From Rhodovulum euryhalinum (GTDB lineage: Bacteria; Pseudomonadota; Alphaproteobacteria; Rhodobacterales; Rhodobacteraceae), in contig NZ_SLWW01000007.1 of NCBI RefSeq assembly GCF_004342445.1, positions 1 to 64,000 of the forward strand: a DNA stretch of 64,000 nucleotides, read 5' to 3'. Made by a program: the position numbers and the translations under genes. Position 1 is the first letter of the stretch, and each line of letters starts with the position of its first letter. This document shows positions 45,098 through 54,042 of this stretch, piece after piece. The notes beneath the pieces are model-generated. The model was not told where the DNA came from. It searched no databases and worked only from the letters and a program-made list of their open reading frames with translations.

Positions 45098-46099
45098 CTA
45101 GCGGATCGTGAAATCCGGCGCCGGGCCTACCGGCACGGGGCCCAGCCAGGTCTGCCCGGCGGCAAAGCGCAGCGGAATGTCCAGCGTCTCGGGCCGTCCG
45201 CCCAGCCCGGCGAGCAGGCCCAGCGCATCCTCGACCCGGTCGGCAAGCCCCGGCGGCAGTCGCCCCGACCCCCGCGCGATCGCCACCATCTCGCGCCAGT
45301 TCGTCGCCCGGACGGTCAGCAGCCCCGCGGGCAGCCCCTCGGCATCGACATCGAGATCGCCCGCGGCCCGCAATTCCAGATCGCCCCATTTCGCGTCAAG
45401 CCCGCCAAGCTCGATCCGCGTGATCTGCGGCCGCCGGTCCTCGATGGCGTGGCGGTCCCAGGGCGCATCGAAGTCCAGTACCGCCTCGATCCGGACATGC
45501 TCGAACAGCGCGGGCAGAACGCCGGCCCGGTCCAGCAACGCCACCAGCCGCGCGGGCGGGCGCATCTCTTCGGCGGAAAACGCGATGCGGTGGGCGTTCT
45601 TCCGCCCCTCGACCGCCGCCGAGCCGAGTTCGGCCTGCGCCATGCTCGCCTGCCAGCCCAGCGTCGAGGCCAGCGAGACCTGGTCCAGCACATAGGACGC
45701 GTGTGCCACCTCCAGCGCGGGGCCGGGCCGAAAGGCCAACTGCCCCTCCATCCGTGCGGCACCGATGGCGATCTTCTCGGCGGGGGTTGCGATCTGCTGG
45801 GCCTTGGGCCAGATCGCGGTGATGCGGTTGGGCCGGTGCGCCGCGGCCTCGATGCGAAAGCCGGGTGCCGACCAGGCAAGCCCGGTGTCCGGGTCGGCCA
45901 GCATCAGCCCGTCGAAAGCGATGTCGAACCGCGTGGGAAAGCCCGCAACCTCCAGCGCCGCATAGTCCGCGGCCCAGCCCTCGGCCCGGCGCGCCTCGAC
46001 CCAGGCGGCAAGCCCGGTTTCCAGCCCGCGCGCCGCGACCGCCCAGTAGCCCGACCAGAGCGCCGCGCCCAGCACCACGAGTGTCAGCAAGAGCCGCAT
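45098..46099 (-). CDS. DUF2125-domain protein, cell-envelope
   Basis: A 333-residue protein with one N-terminal hydrophobic segment (RMRLLLTLVVLGAALWSGYWA), probably a membrane anchor or uncleaved signal, and a large periplasmic beta-rich domain of the DUF2125 family (GLETGLAAWVEARRAEGWAADY, then FPTRFDIAFDGLMLADPD). DUF2125 proteins resemble AsmA-type repeats in their repeated beta strands, but their role is unknown. The start at 46099 places the hydrophobic segment at the N-terminus; upstream frame extension has no support. It converges on the extensin-like gene with no spacing and is divergent from the ChaC-like gene. Confidence 0.88.
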   Translation of the reverse strand: MRLLLTLVVLGAALWSGYWAVAARGLETGLAAWVEARRAEGWAADYAALEVAGFPTRFDIAFDGLMLADPDTGLAWSAPGFRIEAAAHRPNRITAIWPKAQQIATPAEKIAIGAARMEGQLAFRPGPALEVAHASYVLDQVSLASTLGWQASMAQAELGSAAVEGRKNAHRIAFSAEEMRPPARLVALLDRAGVLPALFEHVRIEAVLDFDAPWDRHAIEDRRPQITRIELGGLDAKWGDLELRAAGDLDVDAEGLPAGLLTVRATNWREMVAIARGSGRLPPGLADRVEDALGLLAGLGGRPETLDIPLRFAAGQTWLGPVPVGPAPDFTIR

Positions 46100-46164
46100 G
46101 CGCGCCCCCTTTCGTCCGCCCCTCGAATACGGTTTACAGGGGGCGTGCAATCAGGACCAGAACG

Positions 46165-46704
46165 ATGCGCGACGGGCTATGGGTGTTCGGCTACGGCTCG
46201 CTTCTGTGGAAGCCGGGCTTTGCGGTGGCCGAACGGCGGCTGGCGCGGCTGGATGGCTGGCACCGCAGCTTCTGCATGCGCTCGATCCACCACCGCGGGA
46301 CCGAGACCGATCCGGGTCTGGTGCTGGCGCTGGACGCCGCGCCGGGGGCGAGCTGTCACGGCGTGGTGCTGCGCGCCGAGACCGGCACCGAAGAGGCGAC
46401 GCTCGCCTACCTGCGCGAGCGCGAGCTGATCTCGTCGGCCTATTTCGAGACCGAACTCGACGTCGTCTTCGAGGACGGCAGCGGCGGGCTGAGCGCCGTG
46501 GCCTACGTGATCGACCCCGACCATGTTCAGTATTGCGGCGGCCTGCCGCTCGAGGAACAGGCGCAGATCATCGCGCGGGCGCAGGGCGGCATGGGGCCGA
46601 ATGACGAATACCTGTTCAACACCGCCGACCACCTGGCGGAACTGGGTATCGAGGATGCCGATCTGGCCTGGCTTGCCGCGCGGGTTCGGGCGCTCAAGAC
46701 CTAA
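46165..46704 (+). CDS. ChaC-like gamma-glutamylcyclotransferase
   Basis: A 179-residue cytoplasmic protein starting MRDGLWVFGYGSLLWKPGF. The YGSL substrate-binding motif is at residues 10-13, and a later acidic stretch around YFETELDVVF supplies the catalytic glutamate candidate. Members cleave glutathione (ChaC branch) or gamma-glutamyl peptides to 5-oxoproline. The length and the tail NTADHLAELGIEDADLAWLA are those of the ChaC branch. It is divergent from the DUF2125 gene with 65 bases between and precedes the MotA/ExbB-like gene. Confidence 0.88.
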   Translation: MRDGLWVFGYGSLLWKPGFAVAERRLARLDGWHRSFCMRSIHHRGTETDPGLVLALDAAPGASCHGVVLRAETGTEEATLAYLRERELISSAYFETELDVVFEDGSGGLSAVAYVIDPDHVQYCGGLPLEEQAQIIARAQGGMGPNDEYLFNTADHLAELGIEDADLAWLAARVRALKT

Positions 46705-46773
46705 TGGTTGTTGTTCGGCCGGGGTCCATGCCCTAGACTTGGGGGCGACGTCAACCGGGGCGGGGCTCCTTCC

Positions 46774-47976
46774 ATGGCCATGACCGAGCGCGAAACCGAG
46801 CCGCAATTCTCACGGCCCCTGCGCCAGATCCTGCTGATGCTGGTGTCGGTCGGGCTGTTTTCGGCGGGGGCCTATCTGGCCTATCCGCAGGTCGCCCCGG
46901 TTTTCCTGGCCAACCCCTATCTCAACGGCGCGATCTTTTTCGTCTTTGTCGTCGGTGTGCTGGCGTGCTTCCTTCAGGTGATCCAGCTGATCTCGTCGGT
47001 GCAGTGGATCGAGGATTTCGCGGCCGGCCGGCCGGGGCATGAATTGACCCGCGCGCCCAGCCTGCTGGCGCCGCTGGCCGCGCTGTTGCGCAAGCGGCGG
47101 GGCAAGCGGATGCAGATCGGCACCGCCTCGGCGCGGTCGATCCTCGACTCGGTGGCAACCCGGATCGAGGAAGCGCGGGACATCACCCGCTATATCGTCA
47201 ACCTGCTGATCTTTCTTGGCCTTCTGGGCACCTTCTACGGGCTTGCGACGGTCGTGCCCGCGGTGGTCGAGACGATCCGCTCGCTCGCCCCGCAGGAGGG
47301 GGAGGGCGGGGTCGAGGTCTTTGGCCGCCTGATGACCGGGCTCGAGGCGCAACTGGGCGGTATGGGCACGGCCTTTGCGTCATCGCTGCTGGGGCTGGCG
47401 GGGTCGCTTGTCGTGGGGCTGCTGGAACTTTTCGCAGGCCACGGCCAGAACCGGTTCTACCGCGAGCTTGAGGAATGGCTGTCGGGCATCACCCGGCTTG
47501 GCTTTACCGCAGGCGAGGGCGAGGGCGAGACCGGCACGGAAAGCGGCCTGCTGGCGGCGACGCTGGACCAGCTTGCCGAGCAGATGGAGGGGATGCACGC
47601 GCTGTTTTCCCGCGCGGACGAGGGGCGCAAGTCGCTGGAAACGCGGGTCGGCGCGCTGGCAGACGCGGTCGAGACGCTTGGCGTCGCGCTTGAGGCCCAG
47701 TTGGGCTACAGTCAGGACGTGACCGCGGCGCTTGCCCGCGTCGCCCAGGGGCAGGAGCGGGCGGCCAGCGCGATCGAAGCGCGGATGGGCGAGGAAGGCG
47801 CGATGGCGGATGCCGAAGCGCGGATGCGCCTGCGCTCGATCGACGTGCAACTGTTGCGCATCCTGGAAGAAATTTCCTCGGGCCGGCAGGAGACGGTGAC
47901 CGACCTGCGCGGCGATCTGGCGGCGCTGGGCCGGGTGCTTGCACGGCTTGCCCCCGGGGACCAGAAGTGGAGCTGA
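46774..47976 (+). CDS. MotA/TolQ/ExbB-like membrane protein
   Basis: A 400-residue inner-membrane protein. Two helices at the N-terminus (ILLMLVSVGLFSAGAYLAY and GAIFFVFVVGVLACFLQVIQLI) and two in the middle (YIVNLLIFLGLLGTFYGLATVV, FASSLLGLAGSLVVGLLELF) match the MotA_ExbB topology. The FLGLLGTFYGL segment is the characteristic third helix. About 150 residues of charged helical tail follow. Such proteins form ion channels coupled to a MotB/TolR/OmpA-type partner. The gene for that partner begins 4 bases downstream. ATGs at 46774 and 46780 are both possible. Confidence 0.88.
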   Translation: MAMTERETEPQFSRPLRQILLMLVSVGLFSAGAYLAYPQVAPVFLANPYLNGAIFFVFVVGVLACFLQVIQLISSVQWIEDFAAGRPGHELTRAPSLLAPLAALLRKRRGKRMQIGTASARSILDSVATRIEEARDITRYIVNLLIFLGLLGTFYGLATVVPAVVETIRSLAPQEGEGGVEVFGRLMTGLEAQLGGMGTAFASSLLGLAGSLVVGLLELFAGHGQNRFYRELEEWLSGITRLGFTAGEGEGETGTESGLLAATLDQLAEQMEGMHALFSRADEGRKSLETRVGALADAVETLGVALEAQLGYSQDVTAALARVAQGQERAASAIEARMGEEGAMADAEARMRLRSIDVQLLRILEEISSGRQETVTDLRGDLAALGRVLARLAPGDQKWS

Positions 47977-47980
47977 GCCG

Positions 47981-49663
47981 ATGGCCCTGACCCGGCGCGG
48001 CAACCGCTTTCAGGCGTCGATCTGGCCGGGCTTCGTCGATGCGATGACGGCGCTGTTGCTGGTGCTGATGTTCGTCCTGTCGATCTTCATGATCGTGCAG
48101 GAGATGCTGCGCGAGACGATCACCGGCCAGGAAAGCGAACTTTCCCAGCTTGGTGCCGAGCTTGCCGCGCTGTCCGACGCGCTGGGGATGGAGAAGCGGC
48201 GCGCCGCCGATCTTGAGGCCGAGATCGGCAGCCTGACCGGCGCGCTGGGTGCGGCGCGGGCCGAGGCCGACGAACGCGCGGCCCTGATCGAAACACTGGA
48301 GGGGCGGGTCGACGCGCAGGCGGCCGATCTTCGGGCGGCGCGCGCCTCGATCACCGATTTCGAGGCGCAGGTGGCGCGCCTCTTGTCCGAGCGGGACGCC
48401 GCGCGGGACAGGGGGGCCGCGCTGGCCGACGAGGTTGCGGCGCTTGACGCGCAGCGTGCCGACCTGATGTCCGAGCAGGAGCGGCTGTCGCTCGCACTGG
48501 CCGCCACCCGCGACGAGGTGGACGCGCAGCAGGAGGCGGCGCGCCTGGCGGCCGCCCGGCGCGAGGCGCTGGAGGCGCTGGTGGCGGACCTGCGGGCGCG
48601 CAATGCCGAGACCGAAACGGCACGGGCCGCGCTCGCGGGCGAGGTCGAGGCGTTGCGCACGGATCTGTCCGAGGAGGAAGCAGCGCGGCTGGCCGAGGCC
48701 GCGGCGACCCAGGCGCTGCGCGAGCGGCTGTCCGGTGCAGAGGACGAGCTGACCGCGATGACGATGGCGCTTGAGCAGGAGCGCCAACGCGCCGAAGACA
48801 CGCTGACCCTGCTGGCGGCGGCCGAAGCGGCCAGGGATCAGGCCGCGGCGGCGGCGGCCGAGACCCTGACCGAGGCCGAGCGTCGCGCGGCCCTGCTGGC
48901 GCAGGCGAATGCAGCGCTGGCCGAGGAAGAGGCGGCCTCGGCCGAAAGCCAGCGCAAGATGACGCTGTTGAACCGCCAGCTTGCCGCGCTCAGGGCCGAG
49001 TTGGGTGGTTTGCAGGCGCTTCTCGAGGAATCCGAGGCGCGGGATGCCGCCGCGCAGGTCCAGATCGAGACGCTGGGAAATCGGCTGAACGCGGCACTTG
49101 CCCGCGCCGCCGCCGAGCAGCGCGCGCGCGCCGACCTGGAAGAGGCCGAGCGCAGGCGGCTGGAGGAAGAGACGCGGCGGCTGGCCGAGGAGAAGAAGAA
49201 CCTCGAGGCCTACCGCTCGGAATTCTTCGGCGAGTTGCGCCGCCTGCTGGCCGGCCGCGAGGGCGTGCGGATCGTCGGCGACCGCTTCGTCTTCTCGTCC
49301 GAGGTGCTGTTTCAGCCCGCGCGCGCACGTCTGTCGCCCGATGGCGAGACCCAGATCGCGAATGTGGTCGCGATCCTGCGCGATGTCGCGGACCAGATCC
49401 CCGGGGATATCGACTGGATCCTGCGGGTCGACGGGCATACCGACGACGTGCCGCTGGCCGAGGGGGCAGACTTCGCCGACAACTGGGAACTCAGCCAGGC
49501 CCGCGCCCTGTCGGTCGTGCGCTACATGGTCGATGATCTGGGCTTTCCGCCCGACCGGCTGGCCGCCGCGGGGTTCGGCGAGTTCCAGCCCGTCGCCCGG
49601 GACGACAGCCCCGAGGCGCGCGCCCAGAACCGGCGGATCGAGCTGAAGCTTACCGAACGCTAG
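47981..49663 (+). CDS. MotB/OmpA-type protein with long coiled coil
   Basis: A 560-residue protein. One membrane segment near residues 15-40 (FVDAMTALLLVLMFVLSIFMIV) carries the aspartate and hydrophobic pattern of MotB-like helices. A coiled coil of about 370 residues rich in Ala, Glu, Arg and Leu follows. The C-terminal OmpA domain (residues about 430-560) has VDGHTDDVPLAEG and ARAQNRRIELKLTER for peptidoglycan binding. It is coupled to the MotA/ExbB-like gene 4 bases upstream, so the two probably form a stator-like complex bridging inner membrane and cell wall. Family context suggests an envelope role; no flagellar genes are nearby. Confidence 0.9.
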   Translation: MALTRRGNRFQASIWPGFVDAMTALLLVLMFVLSIFMIVQEMLRETITGQESELSQLGAELAALSDALGMEKRRAADLEAEIGSLTGALGAARAEADERAALIETLEGRVDAQAADLRAARASITDFEAQVARLLSERDAARDRGAALADEVAALDAQRADLMSEQERLSLALAATRDEVDAQQEAARLAAARREALEALVADLRARNAETETARAALAGEVEALRTDLSEEEAARLAEAAATQALRERLSGAEDELTAMTMALEQERQRAEDTLTLLAAAEAARDQAAAAAAETLTEAERRAALLAQANAALAEEEAASAESQRKMTLLNRQLAALRAELGGLQALLEESEARDAAAQVQIETLGNRLNAALARAAAEQRARADLEEAERRRLEEETRRLAEEKKNLEAYRSEFFGELRRLLAGREGVRIVGDRFVFSSEVLFQPARARLSPDGETQIANVVAILRDVADQIPGDIDWILRVDGHTDDVPLAEGADFADNWELSQARALSVVRYMVDDLGFPPDRLAAAGFGEFQPVARDDSPEARAQNRRIELKLTER

Positions 49664-49678
49664 GGGATGGCCGCTGCG

Positions 49679-49703
49679 GACCCGGCCGGGGGCCTCCCGG
49701 GTC
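49679..49703. terminator. Hairpin between convergent genes
   Basis: GACCCGG (49679-49685) pairs with CCGGGTC (49697-49703) around an 11-base loop, 16 bases after the OmpA-type gene and 25 bases before the end of the convergent DsbD-like gene. It could end transcription from both sides; no T-run is present. Confidence 0.6.
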
Positions 49704-49727
49704 ACAGGGCCGACGCCTGCCCTCCGG

Positions 49728-50540
49728 TCATCGCCCTGCGCAGCCGTGGATGTCGACACCCCGCCCCTCGCCCAGCAGCGTGATCCGCAGCCCCGATCGG
49801 TCCAGCGCAAAGGGCGTACCGGCCGCGGGCACCAGGTCGGATCGTGCGACAAGCCGCCCGCCCTTTCGTGCCATCTCGGCCTCGGAGACCCAGATCGAGG
49901 GATCGGGCAGTTCGAACACCACCGTTTCCTGGGCGCCGAGTGCGGAAACGTCGATCTCGGCGGTCAGGCGCAGCCCGTCGGCGATCGGCTCCAGCGTGCA
50001 GGTCACGGTGCCCACCCGCGCCTCCTGCGCCGTCCGCGGGCGTGCGTCCAGCGCCGCGCGAATCGCCTCGGCACCGCCCTCGGCCGGCAGTAGGCCGGTC
50101 AGCCGCAATTCCATCGGCATGCAGATCTCGTGGCAGACTCCCAGCTCGACCCGGGCGTGAAGTTCCATCGGGCGGCCCGGGTCGCGCGGGGTCAGTTCCA
50201 GCGGCAGCACCACCTCGTGCTCGTAGCCGATGGTGCGAAGCCCGTTCGACGAGAACACCTTGGGCGTGGGCCAGTGTACCCGGACGGCGGCCATGTTTCC
50301 CGACCCCGCCCAGTCAAAGCGCGGCGGGATTCCGGCGTCGCCGGGCGCCCGCCAGTAGGTCTTCCAGCCGGGGGCGAGGTGCAGGTGCAGCCCGGCCATG
50401 TAGGTGCCATCGGCCGTCTGCCAGCCGGGCAGGAACCGCGCGCTGATGACGCCCTCGGGGGCACCGGCCAGAGCGGATTGCGAAAGCCCCAGCGCAAGGG
50501 CCGCGGCTGCGGCAAGGCGTTGAATGATGTGCAAATCCAT
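49728..50540 (-). CDS. Periplasmic protein with DsbD N-terminal-like (DsbDalpha) domain
   Basis: A 270-residue exported protein with a signal peptide MDLHIIQRLAAAAALALGLSQSALA. The mature part begins APEGVISARFLPGWQTADGTYMAGLHLHLAPGWKTYWRAPGDAG, the pattern of the DsbD alpha/DsbC-like periplasmic domain. VELGVCHEICMPMELRLTG at about residues 125-145 supplies its pair of cysteines (C-H-E-I-C). It has no thioredoxin or membrane domain, so it is a stand-alone relative of the DsbD substrate-binding domain. A redox-relay function is likely, but the partner is unknown. The gene is divergent from yqgE. Confidence 0.85.
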   Translation of the reverse strand: MDLHIIQRLAAAAALALGLSQSALAGAPEGVISARFLPGWQTADGTYMAGLHLHLAPGWKTYWRAPGDAGIPPRFDWAGSGNMAAVRVHWPTPKVFSSNGLRTIGYEHEVVLPLELTPRDPGRPMELHARVELGVCHEICMPMELRLTGLLPAEGGAEAIRAALDARPRTAQEARVGTVTCTLEPIADGLRLTAEIDVSALGAQETVVFELPDPSIWVSEAEMARKGGRLVARSDLVPAAGTPFALDRSGLRITLLGEGRGVDIHGCAGR

Positions 50541-50643
50541 GGAGCGAAAATAGGCATCCCCGCGCCGGCGGGAAATCACATTCGGGCGAGAGGTTCGCGA
50601 AAATTGTCGCGTCCCGCCCTTGCGCGGCGGCGGCGGCGGGCAC

Positions 50644-51234
50644 ATGCTTGCGGACATGGCGGACCGGACGGTCGAAATGCAACTCGGCGGCAAGCTGCTG
50701 ATCGCGATGCCCGGCATGGGCGATCCCCGCTTCGAGAAGAGCGTGGTCTTTCTTTGCGCCCATTCCGACGAAGGGGCGATGGGGCTGATCGTGAACAAGC
50801 CCATGGCCGAGCTGTCCTTTTCCGATCTTCTGAGCCAGCTTGATATCCCGCGTGCCCCCGGTGCGCGCGACATCCGCGTGCATTTCGGCGGGCCCGTCGA
50901 ACATGCGCGCGGCTTCGTGCTCCATTCGGGCGACTACAATTCCGACAGGGACACGACGTTGCGCGTCGACGGCCGGTTCGGCATGACAGCGACGCTCGAC
51001 ATCCTCGAGGACATCGCCCGGGGGCAGGGGCCTGCGGCCTCGCTTCTGGCGCTGGGCTATGCCGGCTGGGGCCCGGGGCAGCTTGAGGGCGAGATCGGGC
51101 AGAACGGCTGGCTGACCTGCGAGGCCGCCCCCGAGATCGTGTTCGACAGCCTGGACGCCACCAAGTGGGAACGCGCGCTGCGCACCCTCGGGATAGACCC
51201 GCTGATGCTGTCCGCGACGGCGGGCCGGGCCTGA
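50644..51234 (+). CDS. YqgE/AlgH-family protein
   Basis: A 196-residue cytoplasmic protein of the YqgE/AlgH (UPF0301) family: [40 protein letters not shown] near the start and [17 protein letters not shown] in the middle. No biochemical role is settled; AlgH influences alginate expression in Pseudomonas. Starts at 50644 and 50656 are both possible; the second would begin nearer to the conserved region. It is convergent with the Sua5 gene, whose stop is 4 bases beyond. Confidence 0.92.
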   Translation: MLADMADRTVEMQLGGKLLIAMPGMGDPRFEKSVVFLCAHSDEGAMGLIVNKPMAELSFSDLLSQLDIPRAPGARDIRVHFGGPVEHARGFVLHSGDYNSDRDTTLRVDGRFGMTATLDILEDIARGQGPAASLLALGYAGWGPGQLEGEIGQNGWLTCEAAPEIVFDSLDATKWERALRTLGIDPLMLSATAGRA

Positions 51235-51237
51235 GGC

Positions 51238-52191
51238 TCAGCCCCGTGGCGCGGCGGCCCGACGCAGCCGGTCATTGATCGCCCGGCCGAGCCCGCGATC
51301 GGGGATCGGCGCCACGGCGATCGTCTGTCCCGGTGCCGCGCGCGAGTCGAGTTCCCTGAGTGCGTCGAACAGGTTGGCCGCGGCCTCGACCAGGTCGCCC
51401 GCCGGCGACAGGTTCAGCGCCGCCCCCTTGCAGCCCGGGCCAAAGCCCAGCCACAGCGCGCCCGCGGGCGGCGTGGCGGCCTCCAGAAGGACGGCGGCGC
51501 CGGGGGCGTAGTGCGACGACAACTGCCCGGGGGCGGTCACCGGGGCCGCCGCGCCGCGCATGGCCAGCGGGCCGCCCAGGCAGGCCTCGATCGCTTCGAC
51601 GGGCAGGCCGCCCGGGCGCAGCAGAACCGGGTCGGGATCGAACCCCACGATGGTCGATTCCACCCCCACCGGGCAGGCGCCGCCGTCGACGACCGCGGCG
51701 ATCCGGTCGCCCAGCCCGTCCAGCACATGCGCGGCGCGCGTCGGGCTGACCGCGCCCGACGGGTTCGCCGAGGGCGCGGCCACCGGCCCGCCGAAGGCGG
51801 CAAGCAGGGCATGGGCCACCGGATGATCCGGCACCCGCAGCGCCACGCTCGGCAGCCCCGCGGTGACCAGCGGCGACAACCCGGCCTCGGGGCGCAGCGG
51901 CAGAACCAGCGTCAGCGCGCCGGGCCAGAAGGTGTCCGCCAGCCGTTCGGCGTCAGAGTCCATCAGGGCGATCCCGCGGGCGGCCGCGACATCGGCCAGA
52001 TGCACGATCAGCGGGTTGAAGCGCGGCCGTCCCTTGGCCTCGAAGATGCGCGCCACCGCACGATCATTGCGCGCATCCGCACCAAGCCCGTAGACCGTTT
52101 CGGTGGGGAAGGCGACCAGTTCACCGCTGGCCAGCAATCCGGCCGCGCGGGCGATGCCCTCGGGTCCGGGGTGAAGGATTTCCGCGCTCAC
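51238..52191 (-). CDS. L-threonylcarbamoyladenylate synthase (Sua5/TsaC)
   Basis: Makes threonylcarbamoyl-AMP, the precursor of the t6A37 modification of ANN-reading tRNAs. The 317-residue product has the YrdC domain (GELVAFPTETVYGLGADARND, KGRPRFNPLIVHL, PSANPSGAVSPT) plus the C-terminal Sua5 domain (APGQLSSHYAPGAAVLL), so it is the two-domain Sua5 form. I chose GTG at 52189-52191 because GGAGG lies 8 bases before it on the minus strand and the domain starts just after. No ATG lies near this position, although the frame is open far upstream. Confidence 0.9.
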   Translation of the reverse strand: MSAEILHPGPEGIARAAGLLASGELVAFPTETVYGLGADARNDRAVARIFEAKGRPRFNPLIVHLADVAAARGIALMDSDAERLADTFWPGALTLVLPLRPEAGLSPLVTAGLPSVALRVPDHPVAHALLAAFGGPVAAPSANPSGAVSPTRAAHVLDGLGDRIAAVVDGGACPVGVESTIVGFDPDPVLLRPGGLPVEAIEACLGGPLAMRGAAAPVTAPGQLSSHYAPGAAVLLEAATPPAGALWLGFGPGCKGAALNLSPAGDLVEAAANLFDALRELDSRAAPGQTIAVAPIPDRGLGRAINDRLRRAAAPRG

Positions 52192-52332
52192 GGGCAGCGC
52201 CTCCGGTGACGTTGCGTTCGCCTTGATGGGGCCGGGCGTTGCTTTACGCTTCCTGCGAAGCCTGCCACAACTCTGCCGGTCAGTTACAGCCGTGCCGGTT
52301 CCGGAACAAGGCTCGGCGCGAGGGAGGACGCG

Positions 52333-54042
52333 ATGACATACCGGGCACCCGTCGAAGAGTTCTTGTTCCTGTTCGACCATGTGGTCGGCCTGGCCCAGGT
52401 GGCCGAGACCAAGCGGTTCGCCGAGGCCACCCCCGACCTGACGGCCGCGATCCTGACCGAGGCGGGCAAGCTGTGCCGGCAAGTGCTGGCGCCGCTGCAA
52501 CGCGCGGGGGATCTCCACCCGGCCCGTCTGGAGAACGGCGTGGTCCGCACGCCGCCCGGGTTCGCCGGGGGCTGGCGCGCGATCGCCGAGGGCGGCTGGG
52601 TCGGTCTGGCCGCCCCGGCCGAGCATGGCGGCATGGGCCTGCCGCAGACGCTGGCGGCCGCGGTGCACGAAATGATGAGCGGCGCCTGCCTTGCGCTGCA
52701 GATCTGCCCGCTGCTGACCCAGGGACAGATCGAGGCGCTGACGCATCACGCAAGCGACGCGCTCAAGGCGTTGTACCTGCCCAAGCTGATCTCGGGGCAA
52801 TGGTCGGGCACGATGAACCTGACCGAACCCCAGGCGGGTACCGATGTGGGGGCGCTCAGGACAAGTGCGGTCCCGAATGGCGACGGCACCTACGCGATCA
52901 CCGGGCAGAAGATCTTCATCAGCTGGGCCGATGCCGAGTTCATGGAAAACGTCGTCCACCTGGTGCTGGCCCGCCTGCCCGACGGCGTGCCGGGGACCGG
53001 CGGGATCAGCCTGTTCCTCGTGCCGCGCAACCTGCCCGACGACGAGGGCCGCCCCGGCCCGGCCAACAGCCTGCGCGTGGTCAGCCTGGAACACAAGCTG
53101 GGGCTGCATGGCAGCCCGACCGCGATGATGGAATACGACCGGGCGACAGGCTGGCTGGTGGGCGCGCCGCACAAGGGCATGGCGGCGATGTTCACCATGA
53201 TGAACAACGCCCGGCTGGGCGTGGGCATGCAGGGGATCGGCGTGGCCGAGGCCGCTTATCAGAAGGCGCTGGCCTATGCACGCGACCGCCAGCAGGGACG
53301 CACGCCAATGGGCGAGGGAGGCATCGTCGAGCACGCGGATGTGCGCCGGATGCTGGCCACGATGAAGGCCGAACTCTTCGCGGCCCGCGCCATCGCGCTG
53401 TCCTGTGCGGTGGCGATCGACATGGCCACGGCAACGGCGGATGCCGACTGGTCGGCGCGGGCGGCGTTCCTGACGCCGATCGCCAAGGCCCACGGCACCG
53501 ATATCGGCCTCGAGGTGGCCTCGATGGGGGTGCAGATCCATGGCGGCATGGGGTTCATCGAGGAAACCGGCGCCGCGCAATTCCTGCGCGATGTCCGCGT
53601 GGCCCCGATCTACGAGGGCACCAACGGCATCCAGGCAATGGATCTTGTCGGGCGCAAGCTGATGGATGGCGGCGAGGCGGCCTGGCGCCTGCTGGAAGAG
53701 GTCGAGCAGGCGGCCGAGGCGGCCCGCCCGGTGCTGCCGGATCTGGCCGAAGAGGTCTGGGCCGCGGCCGAGTCCCTGCGCGAGACGACGGAATGGATGC
53801 TGACACAGGAGCCCAACGACCGCTTTGCGGGCGCGGTGCCCTATCTGCGCGCCTGGGCGCGGGTTCTGGGCGGGCACGCCCATCTTGCCGCCGCGCGGGC
53901 CGAGGGGGGAACCGGGCGGCGTACCGCGCTTGCCCGGGTCTTCGTTTCGCGCCTGTTGACCGAGCATGGGGCGCTGCTGGCGCAGGCGCGCTCCGGCGCG
54001 GCCGGGCTCTACGCGCTCAGCGCCGACGATCTTGCGGCATGA
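52333..54042 (+). CDS. Acyl-CoA dehydrogenase (DmdC-like subfamily)
   Basis: An FAD enzyme introducing a 2,3-double bond into an acyl-CoA thioester. The 569-residue product has an N-terminal helical domain, GTMNLTEPQAGTDVGALRTSA (flavin/substrate region), the middle beta domain with ITGQKIFISWADAE, and VQIHGGMGFIEETGAAQFLRDVRVAPIYEGTNGIQAMDL in the C-terminal domain, followed by the extra C-terminal domain of the larger subfamily. That subfamily includes 3-methylmercaptopropionyl-CoA dehydrogenase (DmdC), but generic fatty-acid members look similar and the substrate cannot be assigned. Its stop overlaps the MBL gene's start. Confidence 0.9.
   Translation: MTYRAPVEEFLFLFDHVVGLAQVAETKRFAEATPDLTAAILTEAGKLCRQVLAPLQRAGDLHPARLENGVVRTPPGFAGGWRAIAEGGWVGLAAPAEHGGMGLPQTLAAAVHEMMSGACLALQICPLLTQGQIEALTHHASDALKALYLPKLISGQWSGTMNLTEPQAGTDVGALRTSAVPNGDGTYAITGQKIFISWADAEFMENVVHLVLARLPDGVPGTGGISLFLVPRNLPDDEGRPGPANSLRVVSLEHKLGLHGSPTAMMEYDRATGWLVGAPHKGMAAMFTMMNNARLGVGMQGIGVAEAAYQKALAYARDRQQGRTPMGEGGIVEHADVRRMLATMKAELFAARAIALSCAVAIDMATATADADWSARAAFLTPIAKAHGTDIGLEVASMGVQIHGGMGFIEETGAAQFLRDVRVAPIYEGTNGIQAMDLVGRKLMDGGEAAWRLLEEVEQAAEAARPVLPDLAEEVWAAAESLRETTEWMLTQEPNDRFAGAVPYLRAWARVLGGHAHLAAARAEGGTGRRTALARVFVSRLLTEHGALLAQARSGAAGLYALSADDLAA

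Noticed and set aside
46774-49663. Zorya-like defence pair (ZorA/ZorB)
   Set aside because: The MotA-like plus OmpA-type order resembles ZorAB, but the long coiled coil is on the OmpA subunit rather than the MotA-like one, and no ZorC, ZorD or ZorE gene is adjacent.
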